Positions 1-5,093 of a stretch of 5,093 nucleotides of DNA are shown piece by piece. The stretch's first letter is position 1; every line of letters begins with the position of its first letter. Origin of the DNA: Gemmatimonadota bacterium (GTDB lineage Bacteria; Gemmatimonadota; Gemmatimonadetes; Gemmatimonadales; GWC2-71-9). The stretch covers positions 1-5,093 of the forward strand of contig JACPAP010000089.1 in assembly GCA_016180765.1 (NCBI GenBank), written 5' to 3'. Under the pieces are notes generated by a model. That model ran no database searches. It was not told where the DNA came from and was given only the letters and a program-made list of their open reading frames with translations. The position numbers and the translations under genes are program-made.

Positions 1-1
1 C

Positions 2-1537
2 CCGGCCGTGACCGGCGTTCGTCTGGAGCCGCTGAACGGGCTCCCCCGGATGGCGCGGGGTCCGTTTATCGGGTTCATGGGCCTGCTCTTCGCGACCGCC
101 GGGCTGGTTCTCTGCATCGCCGCCTCGAATGTCGCGGGCATGCTGCTCGCCCGAGCGACGTATCGTCGCGGCGAGATGGCGGTCCGGTTGGCGGTGGGAG
201 CGGGGCGCGGGCGTATCATCCGGCAGCTCCTCACCGAGACCCTGGCGCTGTGCGCGATCGGCGGCGCGGCGGGGACCGTGCTGGCCTACTGGATCACGAC
301 TCTCGTGCCGGCGATCCAGCCGCCGATCGGCATCCGGACGGCGTTCGACGTGTCGCTCGACCGGCGGGTGCTTCTGGTCGCGGCCGGGATCACGATGCTG
401 ACGGGCTTGCTGGCCGGAATCGCCCCTGCGGTCCATACCACCGGGCGGGATCCGATCGCCACGCTCAGGGGCACTGGTGTCGCGCCCGCGGTGTCGAGCC
501 GAGCGCGCAATCTGTTCGTCGGGGCGCAGCTCGCCATGTCGCTGGTGCTACTTGTCGCGGCGGGACTGTTCGTTCGCGCGCTTCAGCGCGGACTCGCCGT
601 GGATCCGGGGCTCGACGCGACCGGCGTGGTCATGGGATCGCTGAATCTCGGTCCTCGAGGATACGACGCGACGCGTACGCGGCTGTTCGTCGACCAGCTG
701 CTCGATCGGCTGAACGGGCGTCCGGAAATCGCCGCGGCCGCCGTCGGCCAGTGGGGCCCGCTGTCGGGTCCGTACCGGAGCGTTGGCGTTCCGCGCCCCG
801 TACAGGGGGGCGGGGAAACGTCGCTGCCCGTCTGGTACGGGACCGCGGGCGTGGGGTATCTCGAGTTACTGAAGGTCCCGGTCGTGACTGGCCGTACGTT
901 CACCGCCGCGGACCGCGCGGAGACCGAGCCCGTCTTGATCGTCAATCAGACCATGGCACGCGCGCTGTGGCCCGGCGGATCGGCGGTGGGCGAGACGATC
1001 TATCTGGCGGGCGCGCGGCGGGTGGTGGTGGGGGTCGTGCGGGACGGCAGGTATCGCAGTCTCGACGAAGCACCCATGGCCTTCGCGTTCCTTCCGTACG
1101 CGCAGTACGCCGGGACTGAAGTGACGGTCTACGCCAGGGCGCGTGGGGCCGTCGAGGACGCGCTCTTGGCGCTCCGCCGCGAAGTGGCGGCCCTCGATCC
1201 AGATGTGGCGCTCGAACAACCCCGTAGCCTCGCCTCGCAGATCGCCTTCCTCCTGCTGCCCCAGCGGATCGCCGCCGGGTTCATCGGCGCTTTCGGCCTG
1301 GTAGGCCTGCTGCTCGCGGCGATCGGCGTGTACGGCGTGCTTGCGTTCCACGTTGCCCAGCGAACCCGCGAGTTCGGGCTCCGGCTGGCGCTCGGCGCAA
1401 CGCCTGGCGATCTGATCAGGCAGGTCCTCCGCCAGGGATCGGGCATCATGCTCGCCGGCGGCGCCGCCGGTCTGGTGCTGGCGCTGCACTCCGCAGCCTG
1501 CGGAATGCCCCCGGCTTCACCGCCGCGGCGGTGCTGA
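2..1537 (+). CDS. ADOP-type FtsX/MacB permease, N-terminus outside window, C-terminus truncated
   Basis: Probable inner-membrane permease of the ADOP family (two MacB periplasmic-core plus FtsX units in one chain, no own ATPase); substrate unknown. The frame is open to the window edge, and GTG 8 lies mid-protein: the visible part begins at the end of periplasmic domain 1. Counting from codon 8, FtsX unit 1 covers about residues 19-155, with the helix and loop motif ASNVAGMLLARA followed by RLAVGAG. A linker helix (about 165-190) leads into periplasmic domain 2 (about 195-410). FtsX unit 2 starts near 417 (LLPQRIAAGFIGAFG, QRTREFGLRLALGA). Homology stops after GLVLAL, near residue 493; the last 14 or so residues (HSAACGMPPASPPRRC) come from reading the next gene out of frame. 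Compared with the downstream permease about 54 residues are missing: the last membrane helix and the conserved RRAA..DP..ALR tail. It is probably non-functional or altered. Family assignment is strong, function is not known. Confidence 0.88.
   Translation, partial: PAVTGVRLEPLNGLPRMARGPFIGFMGLLFATAGLVLCIAASNVAGMLLARATYRRGEMAVRLAVGAGRGRIIRQLLTETLALCAIGGAAGTVLAYWITTLVPAIQPPIGIRTAFDVSLDRRVLLVAAGITMLTGLLAGIAPAVHTTGRDPIATLRGTGVAPAVSSRARNLFVGAQLAMSLVLLVAAGLFVRALQRGLAVDPGLDATGVVMGSLNLGPRGYDATRTRLFVDQLLDRLNGRPEIAAAAVGQWGPLSGPYRSVGVPRPVQGGGETSLPVWYGTAGVGYLELLKVPVVTGRTFTAADRAETEPVLIVNQTMARALWPGGSAVGETIYLAGARRVVVGVVRDGRYRSLDEAPMAFAFLPYAQYAGTEVTVYARARGAVEDALLALRREVAALDPDVALEQPRSLASQIAFLLLPQRIAAGFIGAFGLVGLLLAAIGVYGVLAFHVAQRTREFGLRLALGATPGDLIRQVLRQGSGIMLAGGAAGLVLALHSAACGMPPASPPRRC
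1480..1530 (+). other. Deletion/fusion junction between two ADOP genes, with start-less 5' end of the second
   Basis: In the upstream gene's frame the protein reads normally to GLVLAL (about 1485) and then becomes non-homologous. In the frame of the downstream gene, translating 1486-1530 gives ALRSLRNAPGFTAAA, the classic ADOP N-terminus. It matches the start of the mini-gene at 4785, where ALRSLRNSPGF follows MNEVLY. So the last 50 or so codons of gene 1, any spacer and about the first six codons of gene 2 are missing, and the two ends meet within about 10 bases around GCGCTGCACTCC. The frames do not match, so no fusion protein is made. The breakpoint cannot be placed to the base without an intact relative. 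Confidence 0.8.
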
Positions 1538-3933
1538 CGCTGGCGCTCGGCATCGGCGCCAACACCGCCATCTTCAGCGTAGTAGACGGAGTGCTGCTGC
1601 GCCCCGCGCCGTTCGAGGACATCGGCCGCCTGGTGATGGTTTGGGAAACCGACCGCAAGAGCGGCACCACCCGCGAGCCCGCGTCGGTCCCCGATTACCT
1701 CGACTTCCGCCAGCGCGCCACGCGATTCGCGGAGCTGGCGGCATTCGCGGGCACCGAGGTCAACCTCACGCCCGACGACGGCGATCCTGCCCGGCTCGCG
1801 GCGCTGGCGGTGACCCACGAGTTCCTCTCGGTGCTCGGCCTGTCGCCGGTCGTGGGGCGCGGGTTCACCGAGGAAGAAGACCGACCCGGTGGCCCCGCCG
1901 TGGTGCTCATCAGCGAAGACCTCTGGGAGCGCCTGTTCCAGCGCGACCCCGCCGTCGTGGGTCGCACGGTCCGGCTCAACGACGTCCCGCGGACCATCGT
2001 GGGCGTCCTCCCCCGGGGCGGCGATTTCGGCATGCTCCAGATTCTCAAGGCCGCCGCGTACTCACGCGGCTTCGCCGACCGCGGGGGCCGAGTGCAGGTG
2101 GACGCGTGGGCCCCGCTCCGGCCCAACCCAGCGGCGAACCCCCGAGACAATCACCCCATCTTCGTGCTGGGCCGCCTGAATGCGGGCGCGAGCGTCGAAA
2201 CGGCGCAGCAGGAAATGGCCGCGATTACGGCGGACCTGGAAGCGACCTACCCCGAGAACGACGCGCGCGGGGCCAACGTCGAGCCGCTGGAGCGAGTGGT
2301 TTTTGGACCCGTCAAGCCGGCGCTGATCGTGTTGCTCGGCGCGGTGGCGTTCGTGTTGCTGGTGGCCTGCGCCAACGTGGCGAACCTGCTCCTGGTCCGC
2401 GGCGCGGCGCGCGCTCGCGAAGTCACCGTCCGCACCGCGCTCGGCGCCGGCGTGCGCCGGCTGGCGCGGCAGTTCATCGCCGAAGGCGCGGTGCTCACGG
2501 CGGCCGGCGCGGTGCTCGGTGTGGTGCTGGCGATCCTCGGGCTGGATGTGCTGCTGGCGCTAGCGCCGGCCGACATCCCACGCGTGGCCGAGGTGGGCAT
2601 TGACGCCCGCGTACTGAGTGCGACGCTCGCCGTGTCCGCAGTCGTCGGGCTGGTCTTCGGCATCCTGCCCACGGTTCAAGCCCGGCGTCTCAACCTCCAG
2701 GCATCGCTGCAAGGCGAGTCCCGCGGGGCCTCGGCCGGACGCGAGCATCAACGGTTGCGATCGTCCCTGGTCGTGAGCGAGCTGGCGCTGGCCGTGATGC
2801 TCATGATCGGCGCGGGCTTGTTGATCAAGAGTCTCTGGCGGCTGCAACAGGTTGACCCCGGTTTCCAGGCCGGCGGCGTGCTCAAGGCCGAATACCAGCT
2901 TCCGGCCAGCCGGTATCCGCGGAACTTCGCCAACTGGCCGAACTTCCCGGAGATCCGGGGCTTCAACCAGGACCTGCTGCGTGCGGTCGTCGCGCTCCCC
3001 GGCGTGGAGGCGGCAGCCATTGCCGGAAGTCACCCGATTGACGCGGGGTATACCAGCTCGATCAGCGTCGTGGGCCGCGAAGCGGAGGCGGGTGATTGGC
3101 CCGAGCCGTCCATCCGCATCGTCGCCGCCGGGGACTTCGAGACCATGGGCGTCCCCCTCGTGGCGGGCCGCCGCTTCACCGGATCGGACGATCTCGCGGC
3201 GGCGCCGGTCATCGTGATCAATGAAGCGGCGAGGCGCCGATTCTTCGAGACCCACGAGCCACTGGGGCAGCAGATCAACCTCTGGGGAGCCAGGCGCATG
3301 GTGGTTGGCGTTGCCGGCAACGAGCGGATCCACGGGCTGGACGCGGCCACACCGCCTGCGGTGTACCTGCCTCTGGCGCAGGTGCCGTCGGCTAGTGGGC
3401 ACCACAGCCTGCTGGTTCGCGTCAGCGGGGATCCCGAGGCCCAGGTGGCGGCCGTGCGCCGGGTCGTCCGCGAGTTGGATCCCGCGCTTCCGCTCTTTGG
3501 CGTCGAGCCGCTGGACCAGACGCTGTCAAACTCGGTGGGACAGCGGCGCTTCACCATGCTGGTCCTGGGCGCCTTCGCCGCCGTGGCACTGCTCTTGGCC
3601 GCCGTCGGGGTGCATGGCGTATTGAGCTACACGGTGTCTCAGCGCACCCGCGAGATCGGCATCCGCATGGCGCTCGGGGCTGATTTCCGCGAGGTGCGGC
3701 GACTGGTCCTGGGCCAGGGCGCGGTGATGGTTGCGGGCGGGTTGCTCCTGGGGCTGCTTGGTGCGTTGGCCGCACGGGGGGTGCTCACCAGCCTGCTCTA
3801 CGGCGTTGGCACGGGAGATGCCACGACGTTCGTGGGCGTCGTGTTGGTGCTGGGCCTCGTGGCGCTGGTGGCGACCTATCTTCCCGCCCGCCGGGCGGCC
3901 AAGGTCGATCCCGTGGTGGCGCTGCGCGAGTGA
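1531..3933 (+). CDS. ADOP-type FtsX/MacB permease, nearly full length, native start lost
   Basis: Predicted inner-membrane permease with internal duplication. From GTG 1531 it has 800 residues: rest of helix 1 (LALGIGANTAIFSVV), periplasmic core domain 1 (about 35-250), FtsX unit 1 (about 261-390, with ACANVANLLLVRGAARARE and RTALGAG), a further helix (about 409-435), periplasmic domain 2 (about 440-660), and FtsX unit 2 (about 670-800, with QRTREIGIRMALGA). It ends in the family tail LPARRAAKVDPVVALRE. Total length fits the family except at the 5' end: homology continues upstream to about 1486 with no ATG, GTG or TTG in frame, so GTG 1531 is only the first start available, inside helix 1. 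It has no visible ribosome binding site and overlaps the previous gene's stop (1535-1537) by 7 bases, so coupled re-initiation is the only obvious route to expression. No ATPase gene is adjacent. It may be a pseudogene despite its long intact frame. Confidence 0.9.
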   Translation: MLTLALGIGANTAIFSVVDGVLLRPAPFEDIGRLVMVWETDRKSGTTREPASVPDYLDFRQRATRFAELAAFAGTEVNLTPDDGDPARLAALAVTHEFLSVLGLSPVVGRGFTEEEDRPGGPAVVLISEDLWERLFQRDPAVVGRTVRLNDVPRTIVGVLPRGGDFGMLQILKAAAYSRGFADRGGRVQVDAWAPLRPNPAANPRDNHPIFVLGRLNAGASVETAQQEMAAITADLEATYPENDARGANVEPLERVVFGPVKPALIVLLGAVAFVLLVACANVANLLLVRGAARAREVTVRTALGAGVRRLARQFIAEGAVLTAAGAVLGVVLAILGLDVLLALAPADIPRVAEVGIDARVLSATLAVSAVVGLVFGILPTVQARRLNLQASLQGESRGASAGREHQRLRSSLVVSELALAVMLMIGAGLLIKSLWRLQQVDPGFQAGGVLKAEYQLPASRYPRNFANWPNFPEIRGFNQDLLRAVVALPGVEAAAIAGSHPIDAGYTSSISVVGREAEAGDWPEPSIRIVAAGDFETMGVPLVAGRRFTGSDDLAAAPVIVINEAARRRFFETHEPLGQQINLWGARRMVVGVAGNERIHGLDAATPPAVYLPLAQVPSASGHHSLLVRVSGDPEAQVAAVRRVVRELDPALPLFGVEPLDQTLSNSVGQRRFTMLVLGAFAAVALLLAAVGVHGVLSYTVSQRTREIGIRMALGADFREVRRLVLGQGAVMVAGGLLLGLLGALAARGVLTSLLYGVGTGDATTFVGVVLVLGLVALVATYLPARRAAKVDPVVALRE

Positions 3934-3965
3934 GTGTTTGGTAACCCCATGTGCCCGGTGCCCCC

Positions 3966-3990
3966 TGGCGGCGCTCTCATTCGGCCGCCA
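3966..3990. repeat. Perfect 7-bp inverted repeat between convergent genes
   Basis: TGGCGGC (3966-3972) and GCCGCCA (3984-3990) are exact reverse complements around an 11-base loop that contains the vapC stop codon. It lies in the 43-base gap and gene end between two convergent genes, where a bidirectional terminator would be useful. No T-run follows on either strand, so intrinsic termination is not well supported; chance occurrence in GC-rich DNA is possible. Confidence 0.28.
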
Positions 3991-4336
3991 CTCCCAGGCG
4001 CCGCGCCTGTGTCGCCAGTGGTTTGTCGAGCGTCCAGAGCGGAAGGTGGGCAAGCAAGCATGAGGCGAGGAGATGGGCGTCCACCCATCCGATCCCGGTT
4101 CCCATCAGCCGGCGTCGCTCCACCACGCCCACGACCTCGTCGTGCTCGGCCACAGGCGCACTCGGCAGGTTGGACAGGTACTCGAGGATAGCGGAGCGGT
4201 TTTCCAAGTTCCCCAGAGCCAGTTCGCCGATGACGAACCGATGGCAGGCGACCTCGCCGTCCTCGAGGAGCGACGCCAAGCGTGCGTTCCCGCGCCGCAG
4301 GTGGTCCACCCACGGCGAGGTGTCGACCAAGATCAC
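3977..4336 (-). CDS. vapC: VapC-family PIN-domain toxin ribonuclease
   Basis: Toxin of a type II toxin-antitoxin pair; PIN-domain toxins are Mg-dependent ribonucleases that cut tRNA or rRNA when freed from their antitoxin. The 119-residue chain is the usual VapC length. It starts MILVDTSPWVDHLR with catalytic Asp5, has Glu38 in FVIGELALG, Asp86 in GIGWVDAHLLAS and Asp104 in WTLDKPLA, so all four acidic metal-binding positions of the PIN fold are present and the toxin looks intact. The start is GTG 4336-4334, overlapping the antitoxin stop in GTGA, a typical coupled arrangement. The stop is 43 bases from the end of the convergent permease gene. The RNA target cannot be read from the sequence. 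Confidence 0.93.
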   Translation of the reverse strand: MILVDTSPWVDHLRRGNARLASLLEDGEVACHRFVIGELALGNLENRSAILEYLSNLPSAPVAEHDEVVGVVERRRLMGTGIGWVDAHLLASCLLAHLPLWTLDKPLATQARRLGVAAE

Positions 4337-4539
4337 CGCGAGGCAGAGCCTGGTGGCCGGCGTCGGCGGACGGGCTTGAGCCTCGGCTCGCTCGCACCCA
4401 GCCGAGCCAGCCGTCGCGCACTCTCGCGCGCGATCAAGGCCTCGAGACCTGCGTGCACCAGGGCGGTCTTCTCGCGGATGTCGGTCAGCCGGCGGGCTCG
4501 TTCCAGCAATTCGTCGTCAATGTTCATAGTTGTCTTCAT
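4333..4539 (-). CDS. vapB: VapB-family antitoxin
   Basis: Antitoxin partner of the adjacent VapC; VapB proteins bind and block the toxin with a C-terminal tail and repress their own promoter with an N-terminal DNA-binding part. Starting at ATG 4539 the protein has 68 residues: MKTTMNIDDELLERARRL (a VapB-like beta strand and helix for DNA binding), then REKTALVHAGLEALIARESARRLARLG, the signature of the VapB antitoxin family, and a basic tail (RRRR). The frame extends nine codons further to ATG 4566, but those residues (MYDTSILIH) do not look like family sequence and would overlap the AT-rich promoter or operator, so the MKTT start is preferred; ATG 4527 is a less likely alternative. Stop and vapC start overlap by 4 bases. 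No clear Shine-Dalgarno precedes the start. Confidence 0.9.
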   Translation of the reverse strand: MKTTMNIDDELLERARRLTDIREKTALVHAGLEALIARESARRLARLGASEPRLKPVRRRRPPGSASR

Positions 4540-4576
4540 ATGTATCAATATGGATGTGTCGTACATACTGACGCAA
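4537..4576 (-). promoter_or_regulatory. Probable vapBC promoter/operator, AT-rich
   Basis: This patch is strikingly AT-rich against its surroundings. On the minus strand TTGCGT (4576-4571) and CATATT (4552-4547) are 18 bases apart and could be -35 and -10 elements, the latter about 7 bases before the vapB ATG, implying a very short or no leader. Possible repressor sites are an inverted repeat TATGTA (4539-4544) / TACATA (4562-4567) and a direct repeat ATGTATC (4540-4546) / ATGTGTC (4554-4560). Autorepression by the VapB-VapC complex is family knowledge; the exact elements here are inferred. Confidence 0.4.
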
Positions 4577-4784
4577 GGCCCGCCGACGGCTGGCGCCGGC
4601 GGCTGAGGTCCTCCGCTGCCCGTCCATGGGATTCAGGCGTCCCAGGTTCGCACACCTTGATAGCGGACCGTGACAGCTCGGCGTGCCTCAAATGACTACA
4701 CGCGAAGAAGTTAGACCGACGCTGACTCTGGCACCCCGCTTGCGGTCAGTTTCCACCGGAACTGTCGTGAGGCGGTGATGCGGT
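4567..4784. other. Intergenic region between divergent vapBC and the mini-ADOP operon
   Basis: About 218 bases without a convincing gene. The side near vapB holds the vapBC promoter, and a CCGCCG/CGGCGG inverted repeat (4580-4585, 4597-4602). The middle shows no recognisable coding or RNA feature. The right part carries the sigma-54 promoter at 4729-4743. Just before the mini-gene start, 4772-4792 reads AVMRYE-stop in frame, resembling the VALRYE-stop end of ADOP genes, so the edge may be the relic of a deleted gene. Confidence 0.6.
4729..4743 (+). promoter_or_regulatory. Sigma-54 (RpoN) -24/-12 promoter
   Basis: TGGCAC, five bases, then TTGC matches the sigma-54 consensus TGGCACG-N4-TTGCW at all core positions with exact spacing; only the G after TGGCAC (here C) and the final A/T (here G) differ. 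The GG and GC elements are one helical turn apart as required. Transcription would start near 4755, giving a leader of about 30 bases before ATG 4785. It lies in the only plus-strand intergenic space of the window, directly ahead of a gene. A sigma-54 promoter needs an ATP-driven activator protein bound upstream; no clear activator site was found. Confidence 0.7.
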
Positions 4785-5060
4785 ATGAATGAGGTCCTTT
4801 ACGCGCTTCGCTCGCTGCGCAACAGCCCCGGGTTCACCACGGTAGCCGTCCTCACGCTGGCCCTGGGCATTGGCGCGAACACCACGATGTTCAGCGTCGT
4901 CTACGGCGTGCTGTGGCGACCGCTCGGCGTCTCCGCGCGGGATCCGGTCACGTTCGGGGTGGTCCCGGCGGTTCTCCTCGCCGCGGCCCTGCTCGCGAGC
5001 TACGTGCCGGCGCGGCGGGCCACAAAGGCCGATCCCATGGTGGCGCTGCGATATGAATGA
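4785..5060 (+). CDS. Mini-ADOP: internally deleted ADOP permease, 91 residues
   Basis: The first 47 residues are a standard ADOP N-terminus (MNEVLYALRSLRNSPGF, then ALGIGANTTMFSVV in helix 1, ending near WRPL). Residues 48-91 are a standard ADOP C-terminus (GVSARDPVTF, final helix about 57-75, then VPARRATKADPMVALRYE). Both periplasmic domains, FtsX unit 1 and most of FtsX unit 2 are absent, about 725 residues or 2.2 kb compared with a full-length member. The join at 4925/4926 keeps the frame, so a small two-helix membrane protein could be made; N-terminus and tail would both lie in the cytoplasm if family topology holds. It has a near-consensus sigma-54 promoter upstream, but only a weak, distant GAGG (4769-4772) as ribosome site. 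Its stop overlaps the next gene's start. It is either a decaying remnant or a small protein in its own right; transport by itself is unlikely. Confidence 0.8.
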   Translation: MNEVLYALRSLRNSPGFTTVAVLTLALGIGANTTMFSVVYGVLWRPLGVSARDPVTFGVVPAVLLAAALLASYVPARRATKADPMVALRYE

Positions 5061-5093
5061 GATCCGGTTGGCACTCCGCCGGCTCCGGCGCTC
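5053..5093 (+). CDS. Start of a further ADOP-like permease gene (cut by window end)
   Basis: ATG 5053 overlaps the mini-gene stop TGA (5058-5060) as ATGAATGA. The 13 visible codons read MNEIRLALRRLRR, which lines up with the mini-gene start MNEVLYALRSLRN, the amphipathic basic lead-in of ADOP permeases. No Shine-Dalgarno is seen, so translation is probably coupled to the mini-gene. It would be co-transcribed from the sigma-54 promoter at 4729. Too little is visible to say whether it is full length. Confidence 0.7.
   Translation, partial: MNEIRLALRRLRR

Noticed and set aside
1475..1540. Programmed ribosomal frameshift joining the two permease frames
   Set aside because: No slippery heptamer is present, and both partners are visibly missing conserved residues at the join, which a deletion explains and a frameshift does not.
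2560..3405. Long minus-strand open frame (281 codons) and similar long frames opposite the permeases
   Set aside because: These are GC-rich shadows of well-supported permease coding; their translations are low-complexity, rich in Arg, Gly, Ala and Pro, with no recognisable domain.
3807..3821. Second sigma-54-like motif TGGCACG-N4-ATGC on the plus strand
   Set aside because: It lies inside the conserved C-terminal coding part of the second permease, has a mismatch in the -12 element, and no plus-strand gene follows for about 950 bases.
4540..4566. ATG 4566 as the vapB start
   Set aside because: The extra nine residues are unlike the family, and the codons overlap the likely promoter and operator; MKTTMNIDDELLE at 4539 is the family-like start.
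4640..4660. GGTTCG with flanking AGGT/ACCT, resembling a tRNA T-arm
   Set aside because: The loop is the wrong size for a T-arm, and no acceptor, D or anticodon arms can be folded around it.
4657..4662. TTGATA as a sigma-70 -35 box for the mini-gene
   Set aside because: No -10-like hexamer occurs 16-18 bases downstream; the sigma-54 motif closer to the gene is far better.

Overview
The window is very GC-rich and lies inside a tandem array of large FtsX/MacB-type permease genes with no ATPase gene in sight. This is the pattern of the ADOP family (acidobacterial duplicated orphan permeases). Together with the base composition it points to a soil Acidobacteriota chromosome or metagenome contig; Gemmatimonadota or a related phylum is also possible. 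The taxon is inferred from gene family only.

Layout: (1) 2-1537, plus strand, is an ADOP permease whose N-terminal part lies before the window and whose C-terminal end is cut off by a junction near 1480-1490. (2) From about 1486 to 3933, plus strand, a second, different ADOP permease runs in another frame. It is nearly complete but has lost its first few codons, including its start, at the same junction; the first start codon left is GTG 1531. (3) 3977-4539, minus strand, is a compact vapBC toxin-antitoxin module, convergent with the second permease. (4) 4567-4784 is intergenic and holds a near-consensus sigma-54 promoter (TGGCAC-N5-TTGC, 4729-4743). (5) 4785-5060, plus strand, is a 91-residue mini-ADOP in which the first 47 residues of an ADOP are joined in frame to its last 44. 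(6) 5053-5093 is the start of a further ADOP-like gene, overlapping the mini-gene stop in ATGAATGA.

The permeases probably sit in the inner membrane with large periplasmic MacB-type domains; their substrate is unknown. The most notable points are two independent-looking deletion junctions between equivalent ends of ADOP paralogues within 3.5 kb, a sigma-54 promoter aimed at the mini-gene and the gene after it, and a toxin-antitoxin module lodged in the array. Assembly error between paralogues is the main alternative explanation for the junctions.
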